Notes: generated by a model from the sequence alone, not told the origin. Numbered from the stretch's first letter, positions 8,531 to 18,177 are shown. The stretch is 64,000 nt of DNA from Desulfonatronum thiodismutans (GCF_000717475.1 NZ_JPIK01000005.1:352809-416808); one strand, 5' to 3'. Numbers and translations: made by a program.

Positions 8531-10617
8531 GCCAGGGCGTCGAAACGGGCGAAGCGCATGGTGAAGCCGGCCCGGCCCTGGGAGGCGGAGCGCAGGGCCG
8601 TGGAAAAGCCGAATAGTTGTCGCATGGGGGCCATGCCGGTGACCACCTTGGCTCCGGAACGGTCGAACATGTTGCCCACCCGGCCGCCTCGGGAATTGAA
8701 GAGCCCGATCACCTCACCCACGAACTCGTCCGGGACGGTCATTTCGATGTTCATGATCGGTTCCAGGAGCACCGGATCGGCTTCGTTCAAGGCTTGCTTC
8801 AAGGCCTGGGCAGCGGCCATCTGGTAGCCCACAGGCGAGGATTCTCCGTCGCGCCGTTCCAGCTGCATGATCTCCACCAGCGCATCCTGGACAGGATATC
8901 CCTTGGCCACGCCGCTTTGCAGACCGTCGGCGACGCCTTGCTCCACGGCCTTGATCCAGGCCTCGGGCCAGCCTTGGGTGTCCATGGTCCAGCGCACGGC
9001 GTTGCCCTTGTTCCGGTCCCGCGGAGCCACGGCGATCCGGACCGCGCCGAAATGTGGAATCTTGGCCAGCTCGCGCTCGAACACGGCCTGCCCTTGGGCG
9101 GGTTTGAGGATGGTTTCCTGATGCAGCACCTGTGGGTTGCCGGTCCGAGGGGAAACTCCGTACTCCCGATGCATCCGCTCCAGGACAACGTCCAGGTGCA
9201 GTTCGCCCATTCCGGAGAGGATCAATTGGTCGGTTTCCTCGTCCTGGCTCAGGAACAGGGTCGGGTCCTGGAGCAGGAAGAATTGGAGCGATTCGGAGAG
9301 CTTCTTGGCGTCCGCCTGGGTCTTGGGCTCCAGGGCCAGGGAGATCACCGGCTGGTAGGCGGTGATTTGCTCCAGAAGCACCGGGCTGTTCAACGTCGCC
9401 AGCGTATCCCCGGTACGGGTGACCTTGCAGCCGGCCAGAGCCACGATCAGGCCGGCCCCGGCCTTGTCCAGGCGTTGCTTTTTGTCGGCGTGCATCCGGT
9501 AGATATGGGCAATACGTTCATCCTGGCCCTGGGTCACGTTGCGGATCTGCTCGCCTTCGGCCAGGGTTCCGGAGTAGATCCGGGCATAGGCCAAGCGCCG
9601 ACCGGCCTCAATGGTGATCTTGAAGACCAGGGCGGCCAGCGGTCCGCCGGGGTCCGCGGACAGAGAGACGGGGTCGTGACTGACCGGGTGCATGCCTTTG
9701 GCGGCCGGGGCGTCCTCGGGGGAAGGCAGGTAGGCGCAGATCGCGTCCAGCAGCGGCTGGATTCCGGCATTTTTCAGGGCCGAGCCGCAGAGTACGGGAA
9801 CCAGGGCGCCCTCCAGCGTGGCGTGGCGGATGACGGCCTGAATAGCGTCCAGGTCCATGGGCAAGCCGGAAAGATACGCCTCCAGCAGGGCGTCGTCCTG
9901 TTCGGCGACTTTTTCCAAAATCTGCTCCCGCCAGGGTCGGGCGGCCAGTTCCTGTTCAGCGGTCAACTCCGCCTCTTGCCACTGGTCGTTCGCGCCTTTG
10001 TCTTCCGGGATGAAGCTCAAAAAGCGCATCCGGAGCAGGTCGATCACGCCCTTGAAGTCCTGGCCTTGTCCGTCCGGAATTTGCAGCGGCAGGGGCATGG
10101 TGCGCAGTTTGGAGCGCATGTCCTCCAGCACGGCGGCGAAGTCCGCGCCCAGGCGGTCGAGTTTGTTGATGAAGGCCAGTTTGGGCACGCCGAATTTTTC
10201 AGACTGTCGCCAGACCGTCTCGGACTGCGGCTCCACCCCACCGACCGCGCAAAACACGCCCACGGCCCCATCCAAGACCCGCAGGCTACGCTCCACCTCG
10301 ATGGTGAAGTCCACATGGCCCGGAGTGTCGATGATGTTCAGGATATGTTCATGCCACTGGGTGGTGGTGCAGGCCGAGGTGATGGTGATCCCCCGTTCCT
10401 GTTCCTCGGGCAGGTAGTCCATGGTGGCGTTACCTTCGTGCACCTCGCCCATGCGGTGAATGGCCCCGCTGAAATAGAGGATGCGCTCGGTGACCGTGGT
10501 CTTGCCGGCGTCAATGTGGGCGATGATCCCGATGTTGCGAACCAGGGACAAGCTGGAGCGTTTTCCCGGCCCGTGGGCAGGGGAGGATGTCGTCGGCGTG
10601 GATTTGGCTTTGTTCAT
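8527..10617 (-). CDS. fusA: elongation factor G (probable second copy)
   Basis: Translational GTPase of 696 residues that catalyses ribosomal translocation and, with RRF, recycling. The G motifs are intact: AHIDAGKTT at 33-41, the switch region QERGITITSA near 73-82, DTPGH at 97-101 and NKLD at 151-154. Domains II-V are present at normal length. The N terminus carries a Ser/Pro-rich extension of about 25 residues before the family start. The gene is not next to ribosomal protein genes as the primary fusA usually is; it heads a coupled set with DUF2062 and rsmA, so I infer a paralogue. No Shine-Dalgarno is visible at the ATG. Confidence 0.92.
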   Translation of the reverse strand: MNKAKSTPTTSSPAHGPGKRSSLSLVRNIGIIAHIDAGKTTVTERILYFSGAIHRMGEVHEGNATMDYLPEEQERGITITSACTTTQWHEHILNIIDTPGHVDFTIEVERSLRVLDGAVGVFCAVGGVEPQSETVWRQSEKFGVPKLAFINKLDRLGADFAAVLEDMRSKLRTMPLPLQIPDGQGQDFKGVIDLLRMRFLSFIPEDKGANDQWQEAELTAEQELAARPWREQILEKVAEQDDALLEAYLSGLPMDLDAIQAVIRHATLEGALVPVLCGSALKNAGIQPLLDAICAYLPSPEDAPAAKGMHPVSHDPVSLSADPGGPLAALVFKITIEAGRRLAYARIYSGTLAEGEQIRNVTQGQDERIAHIYRMHADKKQRLDKAGAGLIVALAGCKVTRTGDTLATLNSPVLLEQITAYQPVISLALEPKTQADAKKLSESLQFFLLQDPTLFLSQDEETDQLILSGMGELHLDVVLERMHREYGVSPRTGNPQVLHQETILKPAQGQAVFERELAKIPHFGAVRIAVAPRDRNKGNAVRWTMDTQGWPEAWIKAVEQGVADGLQSGVAKGYPVQDALVEIMQLERRDGESSPVGYQMAAAQALKQALNEADPVLLEPIMNIEMTVPDEFVGEVIGLFNSRGGRVGNMFDRSGAKVVTGMAPMRQLFGFSTALRSASQGRAGFTMRFARFDALA

Positions 10618-10752
10618 GGAGGCGATTTTTACAGATGAACCCCAGGCCTTACAAGGGGAAATCGAGGAAAGGGGGTATCAGAGGGAGTGAACGATCGCTT
10701 TCTTGGGGATTGGTTCGCGACGGGTAGGAGAAAGGTAACGCCTCGGCGGTGG

Positions 10753-11664
10753 TCATCGAGAATCAACAAGGGCCATGCCGTTTTGGAAACACACGAAGCC
10801 CGGATCAAGGTCCGGCCAGTACCAACAGCCCTCCTGACCCGGAGTGAGGATCAGACCGTCGCCCGGCAGGCCCTCCATTTCGAACAAATCCGGGGCATGG
10901 AGCATGTCCGCGCCGACGCCCAGAGGGCCGGGTAAGCGACGGAAGGCATCCCAGTCCCCGTCATCCCGGAGTATCTGGCCCGGTGCGGTTTCGCGGCACG
11001 GGCCCCAGGCTTCAATCCGGGAATGAGAGTGGTTCCATTCCAGGGTCGACCAATCCCATTGACCGGGTGCGGAGCACCAGATGCGGAGTTGCCCTGAAAG
11101 TCGAGGTCGCCAGACCATGGTCCGGTGGAGGGCCTGCTCCGTGAGCGGAGAGCAAGAAGCGAGGTTGCCCAGATCCAAAATCAATCCCCTCGGATCCCGT
11201 GCCACGAGGGCGACGAGTTCCTTTAGCATTGCTTCCCGCTGAACAGCGAACACGTTTTCCAGGCCGCATAATTCAAGAGTGGTCAAGAGGTGGGCGGACT
11301 GGAGGGATGATGGAGGCAGAATCGCCAGAAAGTCGGAAATCCCCGAAGTCATCACCGGTATCAGGGCAGCCGCGATTCCGGCCGGACCGGCTCCGGCTTC
11401 GGAGATTGATTCCGGGCACACCAGGCACGCCCAGGGCCTGGCAAGGCGGGTGGACGTGGTGGTAAGGCCGCTGCTCCAACGGGTACGTGTGCTGGAGCGG
11501 TCCGTGCCCCCGGGAGGGTGCAGGGCGTAGAGCTGGGCGATGTTTTTTTTGATCCAGGAACGCTCGACATCGCCGACGGACGAATATGAGGCGGCCAGGA
11601 CGTCGTCCTGGACCCGCAGATCGTCCGAGAGAACGGGCCAAGCCAAGGTGCCAAGTTCAGGCAT
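10753..11664 (-). CDS. conserved-looking protein of unknown function, possible HisD-like fold
   Basis: A 303-residue protein that I cannot assign. It is Trp-rich, has no signal peptide and no membrane segment. The middle section, LVCPESISEAGAGPAGIAAA then LTTLELCGLENVFAV, has the rhythm of the nucleotide-binding part of histidinol dehydrogenase or aldehyde-dehydrogenase-fold proteins, but catalytic residues are not evident, so this is only a hint. The C-terminal portion (DILRDDG-like, PDLDPGFVCFQNG) is unfamiliar. The start is chosen at the ATG 11664; a TTG at 11694 is also open. It lies upstream of the elongation factor G gene and downstream of bamD, same strand. Confidence 0.55.
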   Translation of the reverse strand: MPELGTLAWPVLSDDLRVQDDVLAASYSSVGDVERSWIKKNIAQLYALHPPGGTDRSSTRTRWSSGLTTTSTRLARPWACLVCPESISEAGAGPAGIAAALIPVMTSGISDFLAILPPSSLQSAHLLTTLELCGLENVFAVQREAMLKELVALVARDPRGLILDLGNLASCSPLTEQALHRTMVWRPRLSGQLRIWCSAPGQWDWSTLEWNHSHSRIEAWGPCRETAPGQILRDDGDWDAFRRLPGPLGVGADMLHAPDLFEMEGLPGDGLILTPGQEGCWYWPDLDPGFVCFQNGMALVDSR

Positions 11665-11740
11665 GGTGAACGGGCGGGCCGAAAAGTGGCGCAAAAGCCA
11701 GGAAACAGGGGGAGAGCATTGTCACGCGAGTGCAGCGGAA

Positions 11741-12475
11741 TCAGAGCCAGTCCAGCAGACGCTTCCAGGTGCCTTCCCGTTCTTCACGGTCTTCCTTGGA
11801 CTGCTGTTTCTGGAAGCGGTAGTAAGCGAAATCACTTTGCCTCTGGGCGTATTCCGAAATTTCCGGAATGTCGCCAAACTCTTGCTGGACGGCTTGGTAT
11901 CGCCGCCAAGCCGGCCCATACTGACCTCTGCGCCAATAGAAATCGGCCACGAACAGTTCGTGCTCGGCAATGCGGCTCCGGGTCTCCTGGATGGCCTGCT
12001 CGGCGTCACGGGCTTGAGGAGACTGGGGGAAGGTTTGCTGAAGGCGCTGAAAATATTGCAGAGCCAGATGCAGGTTTTCGGTGGGCCGGTCGATGGAGCG
12101 AAATTGTCGGAGGTTCGCCATGCCGACCTGGAACAGGACGTAAGGTATGGCTTCATGGCCAGGGTGCAGGGACTCGAACTCCAGGTAGGTCTGGACCGCT
12201 GCCTCGTATTGCTCCGAGAGAAAATAGGCGTCGCCCAGGGCCAATTCCGCCGCGGAGGTGAACGGGCTGAAGGGATAACGGTCCTTGAGCTTGGTAAAGG
12301 CCGTGATGGCCCGGCGATAGTCCTTCTCTTCCATGGCTTCGAACCCGGCCTGAGCCAGTTCTTGGGCCGTGTCCTCCGGAGGGGTCAGAAAATAATAATC
12401 GATGATGCCGCATCCCGAAAGATACACGGTGAGCAGCAAGCAGGACAAAAAGGCGAAGAGGGATGTTTTGTTCAC
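11741..12475 (-). CDS. bamD: outer membrane assembly lipoprotein BamD
   Basis: Lipoprotein of the BAM complex that inserts beta-barrel proteins in the outer membrane. From the GTG at 12475 the protein has 244 residues: a signal peptide with lipobox LSGC (Cys22), then TPR-like repeats such as DYRRAITAFTKLKDRYPFSP and QYEAAVQTYLEFESLHPGHE. This length and motif set are typical of BamD. The GTG overlaps the thioredoxin reductase stop as GTGA, so translation is probably coupled. An in-frame TTG further upstream lies inside trxB and is ignored. Confidence 0.9.
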   Translation of the reverse strand: MNKTSLFAFLSCLLLTVYLSGCGIIDYYFLTPPEDTAQELAQAGFEAMEEKDYRRAITAFTKLKDRYPFSPFTSAAELALGDAYFLSEQYEAAVQTYLEFESLHPGHEAIPYVLFQVGMANLRQFRSIDRPTENLHLALQYFQRLQQTFPQSPQARDAEQAIQETRSRIAEHELFVADFYWRRGQYGPAWRRYQAVQQEFGDIPEISEYAQRQSDFAYYRFQKQQSKEDREEREGTWKRLLDWL

Positions 12476-13392
12476 AGAGAGTCCAGAAAAAGGGATGCGG
12501 AATGGGCGGCCGTGGCACCGTCTCCCACGGCCGTGGCCACCTGGCGGCAAAGCTTGTCGCGAACATCGCCCGCGGCGTAAATTCCCGGCAAATTGGTGGT
12601 CATTTCCTGATCAGTGACGATGAAGCGCGCCGGGGAGAGGGTCAGCGTTTCGGGAACAAAACTGGTCAATGGGGTGGACCCCACGAAGACGAACAGCCCG
12701 GAGACGTCCAGAAGGCGCTGGGCGCCGTCGGGCAGATGCGTTACCCGAAGACCTTTAAGCTCCGTGTCGCCTACGAGTTCGGTGGCCACGGACTGCATCA
12801 CGCACTCGATATTCGGGATGTTCTTGATCCGTTCCTGAAGAATCTTGTCGGCCCGGAAGGCGTCCCGGCGGTGGATCAGGTACACCTTGGCGACGATTTT
12901 GGAAAGATAGATGGATTCCTCTAAAGCCGTATTGCCGCCGCCCACCGCGGCAACGGCCTGGCCCCTGAAGAAATTGGCATCGCACAGGGCACAATACGAA
13001 ATCCCCCGCCCGGTGAAGTAATCTTCCCGCTCCAGCCCCAAGTGCTTCCAGGCCACGCCGGAGCAGATCATCACGACCTTGGCCTGAATGGTTTCCTCGT
13101 CCAGATGCACGAGGTTGCGCCCGGGGCCCTGGTGTTCGATGGACCGGACTTCCTGGCGCAGGGTCGTGTAGGAGAAATCTTTGAGGTGATCAGCCATCAG
13201 GTCGGCTAACTCATAGCCCTTCACGCCCTTGGGGTGGCCGGGGTAGTTTTCAATCCATTCCGTGGTCAGGATCTGGCCGCCGGGAGCGAGGCGCTCCACC
13301 ATGGCCACGGAGGCTCCGGAGCGCAATAAATAGAGGGCGGCCGTCATTCCCGCCGGACCGCCCCCGATGATGACCGAGTCAAAAGATTGCAT
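12472..13392 (-). CDS. trxB: thioredoxin reductase
   Basis: FAD-dependent NADPH:thioredoxin reductase, 306 residues. It shows the N-terminal FAD motif IIGGGPAGMTAA at 8-19, the redox pair CALC at 134-137 in GISYCALCDANFF, the NADPH-binding AVGGGNTALEES near 153-164, and the C-terminal GIYAAGDVRDK that contacts FAD. It is placed 9 bases after trxA, giving a two-gene thioredoxin unit with bamD coupled behind it. The expected role is reduction of the adjacent thioredoxin in the cytoplasm. Confidence 0.96.
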   Translation of the reverse strand: MQSFDSVIIGGGPAGMTAALYLLRSGASVAMVERLAPGGQILTTEWIENYPGHPKGVKGYELADLMADHLKDFSYTTLRQEVRSIEHQGPGRNLVHLDEETIQAKVVMICSGVAWKHLGLEREDYFTGRGISYCALCDANFFRGQAVAAVGGGNTALEESIYLSKIVAKVYLIHRRDAFRADKILQERIKNIPNIECVMQSVATELVGDTELKGLRVTHLPDGAQRLLDVSGLFVFVGSTPLTSFVPETLTLSPARFIVTDQEMTTNLPGIYAAGDVRDKLCRQVATAVGDGATAAHSASLFLDSL

Positions 13393-13401
13393 ACGTGAGA
13401 A

Positions 13402-13719
13402 CTAGATTTTTTTAGAGATCATTTCCTTGATGCTGCTCTTGGAGACGGCACCGGTCAACTGCTCGACCACTTCCCCGTTCTTAAAGAGGATCAGCGTGGG
13501 GATGGCCCGAATGCCGAAGCGGGAAGGAGTCTTGGAGCTTTCGTCCACGTTCATTTTCGCGATTTTGACCTGTCCGGTCAGCTCCTGACTGAGTTCTTCA
13601 ATCACAGGGGCAATGGCCCGACACGGGCCGCACCAGGGGGCCCAGAAATCGACGAGGACCGGAAGGTCGCACTGCAGGACTTCAGCGTCGAAATTCGTAT
13701 CGTTCAGTTCATGAGCCAT
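13402..13719 (-). CDS. trxA: thioredoxin
   Basis: Cytoplasmic thioredoxin of 105 residues with the canonical WCGPC active site at 29-33, the cis-proline segment [13 protein letters not shown] and the usual C-terminal helix. The ATG at 13719 is preceded by AGGAG at good spacing; the open frame extends 26 codons upstream but without a ribosome site. The gene is followed by its reductase. A promoter candidate lies at 13816-13844. Confidence 0.97.
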   Translation of the reverse strand: MAHELNDTNFDAEVLQCDLPVLVDFWAPWCGPCRAIAPVIEELSQELTGQVKIAKMNVDESSKTPSRFGIRAIPTLILFKNGEVVEQLTGAVSKSSIKEMISKKI

Positions 13720-13815
13720 GTTCGTCTCCTTTTCGCTTGCGGGTTCGTATGACGTGCCGTTTGGTTGCGTGAACGGGTAATGTCGGAAGTAGAGCAACCT
13801 CCTGTGCAGACAGTG

Positions 13816-13844
13816 AAACTAGTTGCGGGGGCTGAACGTGTCAA
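13816..13844 (-). promoter_or_regulatory. candidate sigma-70 promoter for trxA-trxB-bamD
   Basis: On the minus strand TTGACA (13844-13839) is followed after 17 bases by TAGTTT (13821-13816). The -35 box is perfect and overlaps the last codons of tsaD; the -10 box is poor. A start near 13809 would give a leader of about 90 bases to the trxA ATG. Confidence 0.45.
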
Positions 13845-14935
13845 GGTGAGGTTGACGGGTTTGGAAAAGACCGGGGCCGGTAATCCCAGGGAATGGGCTT
13901 GCCGCGGGGCAGGGCTTCCACTGTCTGGTCGTGTTCCCAACCGTTGCGAGCCAGCAGCCAGCCGGAGTAGGCGATCATCGCGGCGTTGTCCGTGCACAGA
14001 GCCGGGCTGGGCAGGATCAGCGCCAGACCACGAGCCTGGGCGGTCTCCGCCAGCAGCGAGCGGAGCATGGTGTTCGCGGCCACGCCGCCGGCCGCGATCA
14101 CGGCACGGTAGGCGGTTTTGTCCTGCAAAGCTCGCTCGACCTTGGTCCGTAGGGTTTCGGCAATGCTCCAGTTCAGGGATGCGCAGACCGTGCCCAATTC
14201 CGGATGGTCCTCGGACCATCGGGCCAAGGCAGCATCGTCTGGAAGACGAGGCAAACGCAGATCCGGACGTTGGGCAAGATGTTGGGAAAAGGCGGTCTTC
14301 AGGCCGCTGAAGCTGAAATCCAGATTCCGGTTGTCCAGGTAGGGCCGGGGGAACAAGGATCGGTTCGGCTCGGACCCCGCTGCCAGGGCGTCGATGTGCC
14401 GGCCACCGGGGTAGGGCAGGTTGAGCATGGACGCACTCTTGTCCAGGGCCTCCCCGGCAGCGTCGTCCAGGGTTCGGCCCAGCAGATCGAATTGGAACGG
14501 GGAGGTTATCCGATACAACTGGGTATGTCCTCCGGAAACCAAAAGACCCAGGGCCGGAAACGGAATCTCCCCTTCCAGTCCGGCGGCCAGCAGATGGGCG
14601 TGCAGATGGTTGACGCCCACCAAGGGAACACCCAGGGACAGAGCCAGGCCCTTGGCCATGCCCATGCCCACCAGCAGGCTGCCCAGCAGGCCGGGCCCCC
14701 TTGCGGCGGCCACGACCTGGACGTCCCGAATAGTCAGGCCGGTCCGCTCCAAGAGCCGTTCCAAGAGAACGGGCAGGGCCGTGAGATGACCGCGGGAGGC
14801 CAGTTCCGGGACCACACCGCCGAACAAGGCGTGGAGTTTTTCCTGACTGTGCAGACATTGCCCCAGCAGTCGGCCGTCGTGGACCAGGGCCACCGCGGTC
14901 TCGTCGCAGGAAGTTTCGATGCCGAGGCAGAGCAT
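13841..14935 (-). CDS. tsaD: tRNA N6-adenosine threonylcarbamoyltransferase TsaD
   Basis: Transfers the threonylcarbamoyl group to A37 of ANN-decoding tRNAs, acting with TsaB and TsaE. The 364-residue protein begins LGIETSCDETAVALV, and shows VPELASRGH, the metal-binding NHLHAH at about 109-114, LLVSGGHTQL and the C-terminal NAAMIAYSG. All conserved ASKHA-fold phosphate motifs appear intact. The start at 14935 has only a weak ribosome site. It lies between fbp and trxA on the same strand. Confidence 0.96.
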   Translation of the reverse strand: MLCLGIETSCDETAVALVHDGRLLGQCLHSQEKLHALFGGVVPELASRGHLTALPVLLERLLERTGLTIRDVQVVAAARGPGLLGSLLVGMGMAKGLALSLGVPLVGVNHLHAHLLAAGLEGEIPFPALGLLVSGGHTQLYRITSPFQFDLLGRTLDDAAGEALDKSASMLNLPYPGGRHIDALAAGSEPNRSLFPRPYLDNRNLDFSFSGLKTAFSQHLAQRPDLRLPRLPDDAALARWSEDHPELGTVCASLNWSIAETLRTKVERALQDKTAYRAVIAAGGVAANTMLRSLLAETAQARGLALILPSPALCTDNAAMIAYSGWLLARNGWEHDQTVEALPRGKPIPWDYRPRSFPNPSTSP

Positions 14936-14966
14936 GGAAGATAATCTGAACCGGGCTCTGGTCGGC

Positions 14967-15974
14967 TCAACCGGCCTGGAGCAGTTCCCGGACTTTGAGT
15001 ACGTCCAGTTTGGACCCGATGACCAGAGGAACGCGCTGGTGCAGTTCAGCAGGTTGGATGTCCAGGATGCGGTTGATTCCGTCGGTGGCCATGCCGCCGG
15101 CCTGCTCCACGATCATGGCCAGGGGGTTGGCCTCGCACATCAGGCGCAGCTTTCCGTGGGGATGATTGGAGTCCTTGGTGTCCGCCGGGTAGAGAAAGAC
15201 GCCGCCGTAGAGCAGGTTACGATGGAAGTCCGCTACCAGGGAGCCGATGTACCGGGAGCGATAGACCCGTTTGGATTCGTTGTTCGGATCCTTGAAGTAA
15301 TCGATGGCCTTACGGGTGGGCTGGTCCCAGTAGTGCCGGTACCCTTCGTTGGCGGAGTAGATTTTGCCTCGTTCCGGAATCTGGATGTCCGGATGGGAGA
15401 GCAGGAACTCGCCGACGCTGGGGTCCAGGGTGAAGCCGTGAACCCCTTTGCCCGTGGTGTACACGAGCATGGTGGACGAACCATATATGATATACCCGGC
15501 GGCCACCTGTTGAGCGCCTTTTTGGAGCACGTCGGCCATGGTGACCGGTTCCCCGCAAGCACTGGTTCGGCGAAAAATGGAGAAGATCGTGCCGATGCTG
15601 ACGTTGGCGTCGATGTTCGACGAACCGTCCAGGGGATCGAAGATCAGGATATAGTCCCCTTGGGGGCAGTCGGCGGGGATCTGGATCAAGTCGGCGTTTT
15701 CCTCGGAGGCCAGGGCGCAGAGCACGCCGGCCCGTTGCAAGCGGTGCACCAGGACCTGATTGGCGAACTCGTCCAGCTTGCGGACCTTTTCTCCCTGAAC
15801 GTTGGTCTCCCCGGTCAGCCCCAGGATTTCCACCAATCCGGCTTTGTTCACCTCTTGATTGATGATCTTCCCGGAGAGGATCATTTCCGAAAGGAGGCGG
15901 GTGAATCGCCCCGTGGCCATGGGGGATTCCTTCTGGTGGAAAAGCAGGTGCTCGATGACCGTGATCTGAGGCAT
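14967..15974 (-). CDS. fbp: class I fructose-1,6-bisphosphatase
   Basis: Hydrolyses fructose 1,6-bisphosphate to fructose 6-phosphate in gluconeogenesis; Mg2+-dependent. The 335-residue protein contains the metal-site motif [20 protein letters not shown], the SEENAD element, and the C-terminal GGMATDG. The ATG at 15974 has AAGGAG eight bases upstream. The length is standard. A 31-base gap separates it from tsaD. Confidence 0.96.
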   Translation of the reverse strand: MPQITVIEHLLFHQKESPMATGRFTRLLSEMILSGKIINQEVNKAGLVEILGLTGETNVQGEKVRKLDEFANQVLVHRLQRAGVLCALASEENADLIQIPADCPQGDYILIFDPLDGSSNIDANVSIGTIFSIFRRTSACGEPVTMADVLQKGAQQVAAGYIIYGSSTMLVYTTGKGVHGFTLDPSVGEFLLSHPDIQIPERGKIYSANEGYRHYWDQPTRKAIDYFKDPNNESKRVYRSRYIGSLVADFHRNLLYGGVFLYPADTKDSNHPHGKLRLMCEANPLAMIVEQAGGMATDGINRILDIQPAELHQRVPLVIGSKLDVLKVRELLQAG

Positions 15975-15997
15975 GGGAAGACTCCTTGAAAAAGGCG

Positions 15998-16762
15998 TTA
16001 GTTGGCGAGGGCCAGGGCGTAGATCAGTTGCAGAGCCCCGATGGGCCGAGACAGCCAGAGAAAAGTCCGGGACTCAGCCGACCGGCGGCCGTGAACCCGG
16101 TCCCGGAGGATGCTGTCCCAAGGGGCTTGTGTGATTTCTCGGGTGGTCTCCTGATCGACGCCGGTCCAAAGAAGGGTTTCCGGAGTCAGCAGGACCAAGC
16201 GTTCCGAGGCCGTGGCGAAGGCTGTCAGAGCGCGAGGGTCGAAATGGGCGATGATCAACCCTTGCCACGTCCCGTCGCGAAAGAACGGGCCGGCAATGAT
16301 CACTTCCGGACCCAACGGCGTCTCCTCGACGAAGCCTTGCAGGTCGCGCTGAAGCATGGACCATTCCCGCTCCAGCAACGGCTCGAAGGCGATGCTTTTC
16401 AGCGGCGTCTCCGGATGGCTGGTCAGCACTCGACCCTGGGCATCCACCGCCAGAACGGCGGTCATCCAGGGAAACCGCTCCAGAAAGGTGGTGAACCAGG
16501 CCGCGGGCGGAAATTGATCCTGAGGTGCCAGGGTCCGCAGGGCCTCTTCCAGGTGTTGGTCCATCAGGCTGAACTGCGTGGCCAAAAGTTGTTCGTTTCT
16601 GGACAAGCCGGGGCGGCGGTCCAGGTCGATCTCCGGCTTGGGGTCGACATAGGTCTCGTAGGCGTCGGCGGTTTTGTCCCAAGCACTTTGGATAGTCGAG
16701 CAACCAGCCAGGGAAATGAGCAGGGTCAAAAGGCCTAGGCGCAAAAGAAGATGGATGGTCAT
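15998..16762 (-). CDS. lipoprotein of unknown function, possible Cache/PAS-like sensor fold
   Basis: A 254-residue protein with a signal peptide and lipobox SLAGC (Cys21), so it is probably anchored in the membrane facing the periplasm. The body includes a single-domain pattern reminiscent of Cache-type sensors: [20 protein letters not shown], then [20 protein letters not shown] and DPRALTAFA. There is no cytoplasmic output domain, so if it senses anything it acts through a partner. The ATG at 16762 is preferred since it gives the clean signal peptide; the frame is open to 16786. It sits upstream of fbp and downstream of the TPR gene. Confidence 0.6.
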   Translation of the reverse strand: MTIHLLLRLGLLTLLISLAGCSTIQSAWDKTADAYETYVDPKPEIDLDRRPGLSRNEQLLATQFSLMDQHLEEALRTLAPQDQFPPAAWFTTFLERFPWMTAVLAVDAQGRVLTSHPETPLKSIAFEPLLEREWSMLQRDLQGFVEETPLGPEVIIAGPFFRDGTWQGLIIAHFDPRALTAFATASERLVLLTPETLLWTGVDQETTREITQAPWDSILRDRVHGRRSAESRTFLWLSRPIGALQLIYALALAN

Positions 16763-16812
16763 AATCGCGGTGAACTCCAATCGCATGCAGTGTGGAACGG
16801 GTTTGGAGAAGC

Positions 16813-17832
16813 CTATATCCCGGCCCGGGATTCCAATCGTTCCGCAAGCTTCTTAAGGGTTTGTTTCGTGGTCGCGGTTGTCGGCGACGGGGCAGTGGAG
16901 GAGGACGCAACGGGATGCTCAGCGTCTCCCGACGCGTCCTCCATTTCGGTATTTCGTTCCAGTTCCGAATCAGACTCAAGCTCCGGTTCCGCCCGCGGTT
17001 CCGGCTCCCCGTGCTCGGTTTGTTGAGAATCCGGCTCTCTTTGGCCCTTGACGGATCGGTCACGCAGTTCTTGGATCCGAGCCTCCAGCTCCTGGCGTTG
17101 TTCGTCATCCGGAGACGTTTGGAGCAGCTTTGCGTACAGATCCAGGGCTTCGTCGTGCTCGCCCTGTTTGGCCAGCAGGTCGGCATAGGTTTTTGTCTCG
17201 TAGTACCGTCGCTCGCCTTCGGAAAGGGTGGCTTCGGCCTCCGCCTCGGGGTCCTGTTCGTGGGAGGGGGTAGGATTCGGCTCCGGAGCCGGCCCAGGCT
17301 CGGGCACCGACGGAAGTTCGGGCTTCGGAGGTTCAGGGGCCTCTTGCTCCAGGGGAACGGGAACCTGAAACTCCTCGCGTCCACCGGTCACCGCGCGCAA
17401 GCCTTGTTCCAGGAGCGTCTCCCAGGTGACCCGGGCTCCGCCGAGTTGGAACGCGAGCATGTCCAGGGTCACGGCGAGGTCGGTCCGGCCTTCGGCCCTG
17501 CTGCGAGCGCCCCAGTGCCTCCAAAAAGAAGGGTGTTCGATCAACGCTTTGGTGAGCGATTCCAGTTCCGGGGAGGAGAGAGCCTCGGCTTCAGGCGTTC
17601 CTTCGGCGGAAAAAGGCAAGTCCTTGGAGGCGGCGTCTGATTCGGTGAGGCATTCGATTAAAAGGAGGCGGGCTTCCAGGTGTTCCGGGTGAAAGGTCAA
17701 CCCCTTGCGCAATACGGCAACGGCGTCCTCGTGGCGATGATCCTGCGTATATGCCTTGGCCAGGGGGAAAAACAGCTTGGAATTAGGCTCCAGGCGCAAC
17801 ACCTCTTCAAACCAGGCGATTTTTTCGGTCAT
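16813..17832 (-). CDS. tetratricopeptide-repeat protein with long acidic low-complexity linkers
   Basis: A 339-residue protein without signal peptide. The N terminus (1-60) carries TPR-like helices (FFPLAKAYTQDHRHEDAVAVL) and a second TPR pair lies near 220-260 (YYETKTYADLLAKQGEHDEALDLY). Between and after them are Pro/Glu-rich stretches (about 180-220 and 285-330) such as PEPGPAPEPNPTPS and EPEPRAEPELESDSELE. The role is presumably scaffolding. The start overlaps the stop of the FtsB-like gene as ATGA, suggesting co-translation. Confidence 0.75.
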   Translation of the reverse strand: MTEKIAWFEEVLRLEPNSKLFFPLAKAYTQDHRHEDAVAVLRKGLTFHPEHLEARLLLIECLTESDAASKDLPFSAEGTPEAEALSSPELESLTKALIEHPSFWRHWGARSRAEGRTDLAVTLDMLAFQLGGARVTWETLLEQGLRAVTGGREEFQVPVPLEQEAPEPPKPELPSVPEPGPAPEPNPTPSHEQDPEAEAEATLSEGERRYYETKTYADLLAKQGEHDEALDLYAKLLQTSPDDEQRQELEARIQELRDRSVKGQREPDSQQTEHGEPEPRAEPELESDSELERNTEMEDASGDAEHPVASSSTAPSPTTATTKQTLKKLAERLESRAGI

Positions 17833-18128
17833 GGCAATCTCCGGAACGTCTCGTTTTGCGGAATATAGAGGATTTCATCGGGTCGCAGGTAGTGCATCTC
17901 CACCCGGATTACGCTGGCCACGTACTCGTGGTCCGTGGTCAGGCGACGGATTTCGCGGCTCAGATCCAGATTGACCTCGTCTACGGCGGCGATTTGCTCG
18001 ACCAGCGCATCTCGGCGGTCCCGCAGCTCCATGTAGGATTTCCAGCCCTGATCATGGATCAGGAGCGTCCAGGCCAAAAAGCCGCTCAACAGCAGGAGAA
18101 AAGAAAAGAGCAGGCGGGTCCATTTCAT
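17829..18128 (-). CDS. FtsB/DivIC-like septum formation initiator
   Basis: A 99-residue bitopic membrane protein: short cytoplasmic N terminus, one membrane segment at about 5-22, then a coiled coil (about 30-65: RDRRDALVEQIAAVDEVNLDL) and a short C-terminal region LRPDEILYIP. This is the architecture of FtsB/DivIC, which links FtsL and FtsQ in the divisome. The ATG at 18128 gives the expected topology. It overlaps the TPR gene by four bases. Confidence 0.78.
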   Translation of the reverse strand: MKWTRLLFSFLLLLSGFLAWTLLIHDQGWKSYMELRDRRDALVEQIAAVDEVNLDLSREIRRLTTDHEYVASVIRVEMHYLRPDEILYIPQNETFRRLP

Positions 18129-18177
18129 GGCGTGTTTGCTTCTTGGTAAGTCGAGGGGGACATCCAGACCGAAAAAA

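Noticed and set aside
8617..10638. Long plus-strand open frame of 673 codons
   Set aside because: It is exactly antisense to elongation factor G; the translation is Gly/His/Gln-rich with no family resemblance, a common artefact of high-GC codon bias. Similar antisense frames at 32437-34092, 36385-38439, 43942-45984, 52398-54851 and 59604-61754 were rejected for the same reason.
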